From: Arthrobacter sp. 131MFCol6.1
GTDB taxonomy: Bacteria; Actinomycetota; Actinomycetes; Actinomycetales; Micrococcaceae
Assembly: GCF_000374925.1 (NCBI RefSeq)
Contig: NZ_KB895546.1
Span: 1-64,000, forward strand
Length of the DNA: 64,000 bases
Direction: 5' to 3'
The notes below the pieces were generated by a model. The model worked only from the letters and a program-made list of their open reading frames with translations, was not told where the DNA came from and did not search any database. Positions 42,048-50,121 of the stretch are shown in pieces. The position numbers and the translations under genes were made by a program. Every line of letters starts with the position of its first letter. The first letter of the stretch is position 1.

Positions 42048-43355
42048 CTAGGCTTGGAAGTAGGCACGGACATCGGCGGCCGCGTTCAGGAACGCGTCCA
42101 CATCGTCCGTGGTGTTGTAAAGGTACGTGCTGGCGCGCGTCGTCGCCGTCAGCCCGAGCCGGCGGTGCAGGGGCTGGGCACAGTGGTGGCCGACCCGCAC
42201 GGCGATGCCGCGGCTGTCCAGGAACTGGCCGACGTCGTGCGCGTGGACGCCCGCGACGTCGAATGCCGCCAGGCCAATCCGTTCCTGCCCGGCCGCGGGA
42301 CCCAGCACCCGGATCCCTGGGATGGATTCCAAGCCGCGCACGAGGCGCTGGCCCAGTTCGGCTTCCCAGGCGTGGATGCGGTCCATCCCGGTTTCGCTGA
42401 GGTAGTTTACCGCCGCGGCGAGAGCCACCGCCTGCGAGATGCGCTGGGTGCCGGCCTCGAAGCGTTGCGGGCTGGGCAGGAAACCCGCCCGTTCCATCGT
42501 GACGGTGGTGATCATGGAGCCGCCGGTCAGGAACGGCGGCATCGCGTTGAGCAGCTCCGAGCGGCCATAGAGGGCGCCGATGCCGGTGGGGGCGAGCATC
42601 TTGTGGCCGGAGAACACCGCGAAGTCGACGTCGAGCGCCTTGACGTCCAGGGGCAGGTGCGGCGCGGACTGGCAGGCGTCGAGCACCACGAGGGCCCCGG
42701 CGGACCGGGCCAGGGCCACCAGGGCGGCCACCGGGTTGATGGTGCCGAGCACGTTTGACGCGTGCGTGAACGCCAGGACGCGGGTGCGCGGGCCGATGAT
42801 GCCGGCGGCGGCCTCCAGGTCCAGGGCGCCGGCGTCGTCGATCGGGATGAACTTCACGACGGCGCCGGTCCGGGCCGCCAGCTCCTGCCAGGGGATCAGG
42901 TTGGCGTGGTGCTCCATCTCCGTGACGACGAGCTCGTCGCCCGGGGCCAGGGCGAACCGGGCCGCTTCGGGTCCGGCGCCCGGCAGGGACGCGTTGAGGA
43001 AGGAGTACGTGAGCAGGTTCAGGCCCTCCGTGGCGTTGGAGGTCCAGATCAGCTCATCCCACTCCGCCCCGACAAAGTCCGCCACCGTTTCCCGGGCGTT
43101 TTCGAACGCCTCGGTGGCCTCGACGGCGAGGTGGTGTGCCCCGCGGTGGACCGCGGAGTTCCGCTGCTCATAGAATTCCTGCTCGGCCGCGAGCACGCTG
43201 AGCGGGTTCTGCGAGGTGGCACCGGAGTCCAGGTAAACGAGCGGCCTGCCGTTGACGTGCTGCTGCAGGATCGGGAAGTCGTTGCGGATCCTCAGGACCT
43301 CCTCGTTTCCGAGCGCGGCGGCAGAGCGGCGGAGGTGGGCTGGGGTGGCAACCAT
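42048..43355 (-). CDS. sufS: Cysteine desulfurase SufS
   Basis: 435 aa from ATG 43355 (CAGGAG upstream; a GTG at 43394 adds 13 residues). PLP enzyme taking sulfur from cysteine for Fe-S clusters. FPILQQHVNGRPLVYLDSGA opens the fold, TEMEHHANLIPW carries the PLP-stacking His, VFSGHKMLAPTGIG holds the PLP lysine Lys252, and the active-site loop is VRVGHHCAQPL with Cys392, the class II (SufS) spacing. Coupled to sufU. Confidence 0.93.
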   Translation of the reverse strand: MVATPAHLRRSAAALGNEEVLRIRNDFPILQQHVNGRPLVYLDSGATSQNPLSVLAAEQEFYEQRNSAVHRGAHHLAVEATEAFENARETVADFVGAEWDELIWTSNATEGLNLLTYSFLNASLPGAGPEAARFALAPGDELVVTEMEHHANLIPWQELAARTGAVVKFIPIDDAGALDLEAAAGIIGPRTRVLAFTHASNVLGTINPVAALVALARSAGALVVLDACQSAPHLPLDVKALDVDFAVFSGHKMLAPTGIGALYGRSELLNAMPPFLTGGSMITTVTMERAGFLPSPQRFEAGTQRISQAVALAAAVNYLSETGMDRIHAWEAELGQRLVRGLESIPGIRVLGPAAGQERIGLAAFDVAGVHAHDVGQFLDSRGIAVRVGHHCAQPLHRRLGLTATTRASTYLYNTTDDVDAFLNAAADVRAYFQA

Positions 43356-43435
43356 GGCGGAGACTCCTGGATCGGCGTTCGCTGCGGCGTACACCGCGCC
43401 GGCCTGGCAGCCAGCGCGGAAAATACGTCACACAG

Positions 43436-43447
43436 ATTAAGCCTAAT
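43436..43447. promoter_or_regulatory. Near-palindrome ATTAAGCCTAAT upstream of sufS
   Basis: In an AT-rich patch 81 nt before the sufS start, the minus strand reads ATTAGGCTTAAT, symmetrical except at one pair. Its TTAGGCT core resembles the centre of DtxR/IdeR iron boxes (TTAGGCTAAcc-type), which would make sense for an Fe-S gene. The outer positions do not match well, so iron control is only a suggestion. Confidence 0.35.
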
Positions 43448-43547
43448 TATCCCACGTTCCAGCAGCGCTCCTGCGCGGCCACCGCGCGGACCCGCACACC
43501 GCGGAACTCGGTGGGGGTGACATCCAACGGCGGCGCCGGAACCTCTG

Positions 43548-43675
43548 GCCGGCCCGCACTGCGGTGGCGGGGGCTTGCCCGACGTGCCGGCGCCGCGGGT
43601 GGCCTCCCGGCGCTCACTGCGGGTACGAGCCGGCCCGCACTGCGGTGGCGGGTGGCTTGCCCGACGTGGCGGCGC
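43548..43675. repeat. Two direct copies of a 46-47 bp repeat
   Basis: Copies at 43548-43593 and 43629-43675 both begin GCCGGCCCGCACTGCGGTGG and end with a CTTGCCCGACGTG-type segment. They differ by one inserted base and one substitution. Spacing start to start is 81 bp. Such GC-rich intergenic repeats may be dispersed in the genome, which cannot be checked here. Confidence 0.7.
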
Positions 43676-44062
43676 TTATTGCCGGGACCGGCTAGGGAAT
43701 GCCCACAAGGCGTCGTCACACGCCGCTACCCCCTGCGGCGATCTCCGACGGCGCACCTGCCAGGTTCGCGCTTCTCGATGGCGCGGACCCGCGTTCAGAC
43801 CGATTAAGGGAGCCGGCGGCGGCTGGGGGGAGAGCCTCGGTCTCAGAAGGCTCTGACGCCGCCGGCTCCGACCTTGGCGTGTGGCTGCCTGTTGGGGCAC
43901 CGCACGGTTCCAATGAAGGAGTTGGTGGAAAAGATTACGGCCCGATCACCTCTAATGGTGGCAGTGGCTGCATCCGCAAGCAAGGAATTCGAGACCACAC
44001 TTTCCTCGGTCGATGCTTGCGGTTGATAACCGCCCTCAAGTTCCTCATTTTGAGACCTTTGT

Positions 44063-44137
44063 GAGCTGTTCGGGTTGGAGCTGTTCGGGTTGGAACTGTT
44101 GGGGTTGTGAGCTGTTCGGGTTGGAACTGTTCGTGGG
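44063..44137. repeat. Tandem repeat of a 15-bp unit
   Basis: About five units of GAGCTGTTCGGGTTG or GAACTGTTCGGGTTG run head to tail from 44063; one unit is 16 bp and the last has diverged after GAACTGTTCG. It lies downstream of the last LuxR-type gene in an AT-richer patch. No encoded function is evident. Confidence 0.7.
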
Positions 44138-44299
44138 ACTGGGTTAAGTCAATCGCCCGGACCGGCTCTGCACACGAGTAGCGTTTACCCGACTTCTGAC
44201 GCCCTACTCGCCTTGGCACTACTTGGAGCTACTCCCGCTGCTCCCGCGGCCACCCGTGCTGTACGCAGCAATAGCCAATTCATGTCGTGCCCGGTCCGG

Positions 44300-47023
44300 T
44301 CAGGAGTGCAGGGGGCCGAGGTCCAGGAGGTCCGCCCGCCGGCCAACGCCGAGCTTGGCGAAGATCCGGGACAAGTGCCCCTCCACGGTCCGTAGGGACA
44401 CGCAGAGCGCGGTGGCGATCTCGGCGTTCGTGGCCCCGCCCGACACCAGTTCCAGGACTTCGGTCTCACGGGCAGTCAACGGGGCGCCGTGATCGCTGCG
44501 GACGACCTCTAATTGCGCGGACATTCCGGCCTCCACGAGGCGGTGATGGACCCGGCGCTGGACCGCGGTAAGCCTCCACCGCTCCGGGTCGTCTGCCAGG
44601 ATACGCTCCGCCTGCTGGGCGGCTTCAAGGGCAAGGAGCCCGTGCCCTGCATTGAGCGCGTCGTCGCTGATGCCAATGAGGTCGGACGCATCGGACGCCG
44701 ACACCGCTCGCGCGTAGGACTCCACCAGCCGGGCCTCGGGGCCGTCGACCGCTCCGCTGCTGAGGGCGAGGGCCTCGGCGCCCGAGGTGTCACCGCCGCG
44801 GAGCGCGAGCCGCCTGATATCGGTTTCAACGCCCCGCAGGCTCTCGTGCAGGGCCTCGTCCGCCAGCCGCGCCAACGCCCCGGCACCGCTCCCTCCGGGC
44901 CCCTCTCCGGGTTCAGCCGCCCGGCAGTACGCCTCTGCCAGCAGGTGAAGGGTTTTCGGCTCCCGGTACACCGAAAGCCGGTAGGCCAGCACATGCTGGC
45001 GGGCCTCATGGTGGCGACCGACGGCGCCTGCGGCATAGGCCGCGACGGCGCGCGCAAACGGCAACAGGCCCAACGGGTCGGCGATAGTCAGTTCCTCCAC
45101 ACCCAGCCGCAGTTCGGCCAGGCTTTCACGCATCCTGCCCTGCCGCAACCGCGAATATCCCCGCATGAGGTGCAGCATGCCGCCGCTGTACAGCAGCCGT
45201 CCAGGCTCACGGGCCGCGTAATCGTCCAGGACATTTCCGAGCCGGTCCCAGTCGCCGGCCGAGATCAGGTTCAAGCAATGGCGCACCACGAGGTCCTCGT
45301 AGACCAGGGGGAGCTCCAGACTCGCGTTTCGGGCCCCGCCCCATGCCTCGCCGTCCAAACGCAGCCCTGCCCGGAGTTGGCCTTGGGCGGTCAAAAGTTC
45401 GGCGAGGAGGGAAACTGCCGGTACCCGGATTTCGGGATAGGCGCCGGCCGCGTCGATGAGTTCGCGCAGCACGGTTCCCACTGCCGTGAACCTGCCATCC
45501 CACGGGCGACTCAAAAGCTCTGTGGCCAGTCCCCCAGCGGCTGTCCCGTCCGACGGCCGTCCTGCCGGAGCGTGTCCGGGACCGCCGGTGCAAGCTGCGA
45601 TTTCCGCAGACAGCGAATCCCGTGCCCGCGATTCCAGGAGCCCTGGTTCCATGGGCAACACCAAGCCTGGGCGTTGTGTGACGGCGTCGGCATGCTCTTG
45701 CCGGGCCGGCGTCGCAGACCCGAGCCGGGCTGCGAGCAGGGCAGCCAGGTAGGACGGCCGTCCGGAGGGCACCGGCCACGCGGCCTCGAGACACGCGACA
45801 GCGGCCTCGGTGTGCCCGGCAATGAAATGCGAATAGGCCAACTGGATCCTGGCCTCGGGGAGGAACCGGGCGTCCCGGATGGCGCCAGCCGCCCGGGCCG
45901 CGGTCGCAGGGTCCAAGTCCGTGTTCGCGGCGACAGCGGCTTGCAGGAGCTGGAGCGGAGGGATCTCTACGCCGCAGTCCATGGACCAGCGCAGCCGGTT
46001 GAGGGCCGCTCCCGGCGCCGCGGCCCGCGCCGACGGAAGCGACAACACACTCGAACGCAGGGCCGAACTGCGGCCGGCCGGGACCCGGTGGCGGATGATC
46101 TCGCCAAGGATCGGGCTGGCGGGCCGCACCAACCGGTCCTGCCCCTTGGAGACAGCGATGATGCCCGCCGTGTCCAGGGCATCGACGGCCTTGGGACCGC
46201 TGATCCGCAGAATCTGGGCCAGGGATAGGGGTCCTGCCAGGGCGACGATCGTCGCTGCGGTCTTTTCCTCCGGTGTCATGGAGCGCAACTGCCGGTCCAC
46301 AACGTCGGCGGCCGGCACTTGGGCCATGTCGGGGTTGGCCAGTAGGAACCACACGCCGTGCCGGAGGCCCAAAGCGCCGCTGGCACGGGCATGCTGGATC
46401 AGGGACATCAGCATGAGCGGATTGCCGTCGGCCGCCTTATGGAACAACGCACTGACCCACGGAGATACGTCGGCCCGCAGGACCTGCTCGCACAATTGGT
46501 GTGTTCCGGTCCGGCTCAGCGGGTAAAGGTCGAACTTGGCGATAATCCCGTCGTCCCAGAGCGCGAGGAACTCTTCCGGAATCATCGGCCCGGGACGGCA
46601 GGCCACGAGGATTCCCGCGGCGCCAGTCGCCGCCGCCTGCGCCAACTGCCGGACGGTTCCATGGTCGAGGCAATGCGCGTCGTCGACCACAAACAGAGGG
46701 CGGTCCGCCTCGGATTTCAGGCTGCCCGCCATCGCTTCTACGACGGCGGCGTTGGAGTCGAGTTCCCGGTCAGGAAGCCGGGACAAGTACGGCGCCAGGG
46801 CACCGAAAGGAACGCTGGCCAGGGCCGGGGTGGCGGTCAGCCGAATCAGGCGGCGGTGGGGCTCGAGTTCGCGGATGGCGGCTTTGACGACGGCGGTCTT
46901 GCCCGCGCCCGCGCCGCCGATGATGAGCGCACCTGAACGGGTGTCGTCACGCAGGCAACGCACCAGGTCCTTGACCAGCGCCGAGCGCTCGATCAGCGCT
47001 GAGGTCTCAGCCAGGCTTTCCAT
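44300..47023 (-). CDS. Large ATP-binding LuxR-type regulator (LAL/STAND), paralogue A
   Basis: 907 aa, fourth and last gene of the cluster in transcription order. N-terminal P-loop ATPase: Walker A GGAGAGKT (36-43), conserved VPFGALAPYL, Walker B PLFVVDDAHCLD (Asp114, Asp115), GNPLMLMSLI sensor-like motif before GVWFLL. The middle 550 residues are Ala/Leu-rich helical repeats of the TPR-like type with WSMDCGVE near the junction. The C-terminal LuxR domain is TARETEVLELVSGGATNAEI followed by SLRTVEGHLSRIFAKL. Such proteins bind a signal in the helical region and activate transcription in an ATP-dependent way. AGGAAG precedes ATG 47023. It lies 71 bp behind paralogue B. Confidence 0.85.
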   Translation of the reverse strand: MESLAETSALIERSALVKDLVRCLRDDTRSGALIIGGAGAGKTAVVKAAIRELEPHRRLIRLTATPALASVPFGALAPYLSRLPDRELDSNAAVVEAMAGSLKSEADRPLFVVDDAHCLDHGTVRQLAQAAATGAAGILVACRPGPMIPEEFLALWDDGIIAKFDLYPLSRTGTHQLCEQVLRADVSPWVSALFHKAADGNPLMLMSLIQHARASGALGLRHGVWFLLANPDMAQVPAADVVDRQLRSMTPEEKTAATIVALAGPLSLAQILRISGPKAVDALDTAGIIAVSKGQDRLVRPASPILGEIIRHRVPAGRSSALRSSVLSLPSARAAAPGAALNRLRWSMDCGVEIPPLQLLQAAVAANTDLDPATAARAAGAIRDARFLPEARIQLAYSHFIAGHTEAAVACLEAAWPVPSGRPSYLAALLAARLGSATPARQEHADAVTQRPGLVLPMEPGLLESRARDSLSAEIAACTGGPGHAPAGRPSDGTAAGGLATELLSRPWDGRFTAVGTVLRELIDAAGAYPEIRVPAVSLLAELLTAQGQLRAGLRLDGEAWGGARNASLELPLVYEDLVVRHCLNLISAGDWDRLGNVLDDYAAREPGRLLYSGGMLHLMRGYSRLRQGRMRESLAELRLGVEELTIADPLGLLPFARAVAAYAAGAVGRHHEARQHVLAYRLSVYREPKTLHLLAEAYCRAAEPGEGPGGSGAGALARLADEALHESLRGVETDIRRLALRGGDTSGAEALALSSGAVDGPEARLVESYARAVSASDASDLIGISDDALNAGHGLLALEAAQQAERILADDPERWRLTAVQRRVHHRLVEAGMSAQLEVVRSDHGAPLTARETEVLELVSGGATNAEIATALCVSLRTVEGHLSRIFAKLGVGRRADLLDLGPLHS

Positions 47024-47094
47024 CGCCGGTTCTTCCTGCCAGCTTCTGCCCGTCTTGAATAGCCGCCCGGGATGCCGCCTGCAGCCTGCCGGGG

Positions 47095-49836
47095 TCAGCC
47101 GAGCCGGGCGCTGTCTGCCGGAGTCGAGATGACATCTTTGAGTTCCGATCGGCTGGCGACGTGCAGCTTCGAATACACCTGATAGAGGTGTCCCTCCACA
47201 GTGCGGACCGAAACGTGCATCTGTTCCGCGATCTTGCGGTTGGACGTACCGGCAGCGGCCCGGACCGCCACTTCACATTCCCTCGCCGTCAGGGTTGAGG
47301 TTGTGAGTGAACGCAGACCGTTCTTCGGACTGCCGAACTTGTCATCGAGGGACTGCTGCGCCCGCTGGGCGATCCGCAGCGCGATCCGGTTGCCGGCGTC
47401 GTTCGCGCAGCCGACGGCTTTCCGCACCGCGTCCCTGGCGAACACGGTGTTGCCGAATGCTTCAGCGTCCTTGGATGCCCCCAGCAACTGTTCGCTGTCA
47501 GCCTCCCGCATGCCTTCGGCCAGCCGCGAGCACAGGGCCGCGAATTGTCCGGTCACCCTCCCGCTCAGGCTGCCGAGCTTCTGGCCCGCCTGGCGGTCCC
47601 CCAACCGGGCGGCGGCGGACTGGAACAGGAGCGCGGGAGCCAGTGCTGAAGTTTCGATGTCGTTGCCCGCCTCGGCCGCGAGTGCGCGGATGGACATTGC
47701 CCTCTGACCGAGCTCGGCCTGGGCCGACAGTTCGAAATAACGTGTGAGCCGTTCCACCAGCCAGGCCGCAGGCCGCCGGACCTGGGCAAGATCGCCAAGT
47801 AGCAGGCCGGCCACTTCCTCTTCGCCCTGGAGCGCGGCGGCATAGGCGCACACGGCCGCGGCCAGGCCACCCAAAGCGTCGGGGTCCTGCGCCCGAAGCT
47901 GCCAGCGGCCTGCCTGAAGCCGGGACAAGGCGTCGTCGAGGTGTCCGGCATGCAGGTCCATGACGCCGTGCCCTATCTCGAACATCCCTCCCAGCCTGGT
48001 CTGGGGCTCTCCGCCGCTGTACGTCTCCTCGAGATAGACGGACGTTTCCTTGAACTTGCCCGAAAGCAACAGGAGGAGCAGGAACCTGCCCCTGATCTCA
48101 CGAACCGCATGGTCCGTGAGACGCACGTTGGCTGTGGCCGCCAGGATCTGCTGGCCCAGGGCCAGCGCCCGCACCACGTTGCCGGTGACGGCCAGGGCCT
48201 CGCTGCGCACACTGGCGGTCAAAATCCTTGGTTCGCTGCCCAGGTCCCCCTCGTCCACGCCGTCTGTTATGGCCAGGACTTCGGCGTAGCGGCCACGGAA
48301 GGCGGCGAGCCCGGCCTCGGCCAGCCGCAGCCGCTCCCGGGCCGCAACTACAAGTGAACTCTGCGCCGCGGGCTCGGCAGCCAGCCGCTCTGCGAACTCC
48401 TGTATCCGCGCCTCGGGATCGGCGCCCGGCGCGGTGCTGCGTTTGTCCAGTTCCACGCGCAGGAGCTGCAAGGCGGTCCACTCGCTCAGGGGAAGCTTCG
48501 CGCACGCTTCGTCATCGAGTGCCTCCAGCACCCGGCGCGCGGACTCCTCGTTGTTCACCGAGATGTGGGCATTTGCTGTTTCGATGGCGATCAGGGCGGC
48601 CGGTTCGCTTCCTTCGACCTCCTGGACAAATCGCAAGGCGGCGGCGTGGTCGGATGCACCGTTCGCGGCGCGGGCGGCCGCCAGGGCCACCCCGGTGCTC
48701 ACCTCTTCCCCGCAGTCCAGAGCCCAGGCGACACCGGCCGAACCGCCCGTGTCGACCGTGTCCGACTCCTGGAGCACGGCCGTGAGCCGGCGGCGGAGTT
48801 CGGCGCTGCGCCCGGGCGGGACCACGTTAGCGACAATGCCGGCGGTGACCGGGTTGGCGACGCTGACCATCGGCGGGTGGTCATGGGTGACCCGGATCAG
48901 GGCCCGTTCCTGGAGCGCGTCCATATCCTGCGGGTTGGCGATGAGCATGAGGGTCTGCAGCGGGACCGCCCCGGCGAGTGCCAGCAGTTCAAAGACGTCG
49001 CGCTGGCCGTTGCCGAGCCGGTTGAGTCGTGCCTTCACGACGTCCCGGATCTCTCCGGTCAAGGCGATGGGGCCGTTGCCCAGGAACCATACACCGTCCT
49101 GGCGGACGACTGTGCCCAGCTTGATCTGCTCCCGGGCCAGGGAATGGAGGAACAAGGGGTTGCCACCGCTCGCGCTCCAGAGCGCCCGGGCGGCGGTGAG
49201 GGAGAACCGGCCGCCGTATTCGTGGTGCAACGTTGATGCCGTCTCTTCGAAGTCGAACGGTCCGAGGTCCACCCGTCGGAGCAGGTCATCCTTCCACAGG
49301 CCCATGATGTCGCCGCCGATGTGGGGCATGTCCACGCACGCCGCCAGCAACGTGACATGGGACCCGGCGCTCAACTGGGCCACCATCATGCTGGAGAGCT
49401 CGTCGAGGTCGTGGGCGTTGTCCACGAAGAGGACGATTTGCCGGCCCTCGGATTTGGTGTGGAGCAGCTGGGTCAGTCCGCGCAGCACCATCAGCGGGTG
49501 CTCGAGGTGGGAGGCGTCGAGGTCGTTGAGCAGGACGCTCAGGGCCCCGTAGGGGAGCTTGGAGGATATTGAGCTGCCCCTGACCTGGACTACCAGGTAC
49601 TCGTCGCCGAGTTGCTCAAGGGCACGCTGGGCGATAAAGGACTTGCCGGCCCCGTGGTCGCCCACGAGTACTATGCCGCAGCCGGAACCCGACGTCAGGG
49701 TCCCGACGATGTCGGCAACGACTTCCTGGCGGGTGAAGGGTCTGTCCTTACTGCGGCCGTAACCGCTTCTTTGCGCCGGAAAAACTACTTCTGTCTGGCC
49801 GCTGCCCGCAGGCAAGCCGGCGTCTTGCTGGAACAT
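47095..49836 (-). CDS. Large ATP-binding LuxR-type regulator (LAL/STAND), paralogue B
   Basis: 913 aa from ATG 49836 (GAAGG upstream; an in-frame TTG at 49857 adds seven residues). A 58-residue N-terminal extension precedes Walker A GDHGAGKS (59-66). Then LPYGALSVLL, and a Walker B that reads IVLFVDNAHDLDE, with Asn where paralogues A and C have a second Asp. SGGNPLFLHSLA and GVWFLG follow, then a helical-repeat middle with ALDCGEEV and the C-terminal HTH TARECEVAVRAAAGTSNRKI plus SVRTVEGHLYQVYSKL. It is probably the first gene of an operon with A, reading from the 285-bp control region 49837-50121. Target genes are unknown. Confidence 0.85.
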   Translation of the reverse strand: MFQQDAGLPAGSGQTEVVFPAQRSGYGRSKDRPFTRQEVVADIVGTLTSGSGCGIVLVGDHGAGKSFIAQRALEQLGDEYLVVQVRGSSISSKLPYGALSVLLNDLDASHLEHPLMVLRGLTQLLHTKSEGRQIVLFVDNAHDLDELSSMMVAQLSAGSHVTLLAACVDMPHIGGDIMGLWKDDLLRRVDLGPFDFEETASTLHHEYGGRFSLTAARALWSASGGNPLFLHSLAREQIKLGTVVRQDGVWFLGNGPIALTGEIRDVVKARLNRLGNGQRDVFELLALAGAVPLQTLMLIANPQDMDALQERALIRVTHDHPPMVSVANPVTAGIVANVVPPGRSAELRRRLTAVLQESDTVDTGGSAGVAWALDCGEEVSTGVALAAARAANGASDHAAALRFVQEVEGSEPAALIAIETANAHISVNNEESARRVLEALDDEACAKLPLSEWTALQLLRVELDKRSTAPGADPEARIQEFAERLAAEPAAQSSLVVAARERLRLAEAGLAAFRGRYAEVLAITDGVDEGDLGSEPRILTASVRSEALAVTGNVVRALALGQQILAATANVRLTDHAVREIRGRFLLLLLLSGKFKETSVYLEETYSGGEPQTRLGGMFEIGHGVMDLHAGHLDDALSRLQAGRWQLRAQDPDALGGLAAAVCAYAAALQGEEEVAGLLLGDLAQVRRPAAWLVERLTRYFELSAQAELGQRAMSIRALAAEAGNDIETSALAPALLFQSAAARLGDRQAGQKLGSLSGRVTGQFAALCSRLAEGMREADSEQLLGASKDAEAFGNTVFARDAVRKAVGCANDAGNRIALRIAQRAQQSLDDKFGSPKNGLRSLTTSTLTARECEVAVRAAAGTSNRKIAEQMHVSVRTVEGHLYQVYSKLHVASRSELKDVISTPADSARLG

Positions 49837-49906
49837 ATGAGAGACCTTCGCAATCAAAGTGTGAGCGGTGATACCTCAACGGTAGGGACTACGCGTATTT
49901 TCCGGA

Positions 49907-49931
49907 TGCGTAAGTAGTACTCGATTACGCA
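49907..49931. promoter_or_regulatory. Inverted repeat TGCGTAA-N11-TTACGCA upstream of paralogue B
   Basis: Perfect 7-bp arms (49907-49913, 49925-49931) lie 71-95 nt before the start of paralogue B, in the most AT-rich part of the 285-bp gap. An ACGCGT palindrome (49891-49896) and the overlapping GTAGTAC lie close by. It is a good candidate operator for a dimeric HTH protein, possibly one of the cluster's own LuxR domains. Confidence 0.45.
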
Positions 49932-50121
49932 GCGAGTATTCGGCCCGCTCTACGTAGCTGTACTCAGTTGGACCGGCCCCGCCGCAAGGCCCAAACCAAG
50001 TAGTCGCAATCCCGCTGCACGTGTCCGGCGACCGTAGCGGCCCGGACACGGGAACTACGGCCCGCCAGGGGCCGCCGTCGCTCCGGATACGGCCCCAAGG
50101 GCCCTCTCCCTTTGCCTGCCG

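Larger units (their letters stand above)
43448..44299. other. Gene-free repeat-containing interval between sufS and the LuxR cluster
   Basis: About 850 bp without a convincing gene. Open frames on both strands are Pro/Arg/Ala-rich and none has a good start site. It holds two copies of a 46-47 bp repeat and a 15-bp tandem repeat (separate entries). It is GC-rich on the left and noticeably more AT-rich from about 43900 to 44300. Confidence 0.6.

Noticed and set aside
43699..44064. A 121-codon plus-strand open frame in the sufS-LuxR gap
   Set aside because: No convincing start site, low-complexity composition, and competing open frames of equal quality on the other strand.
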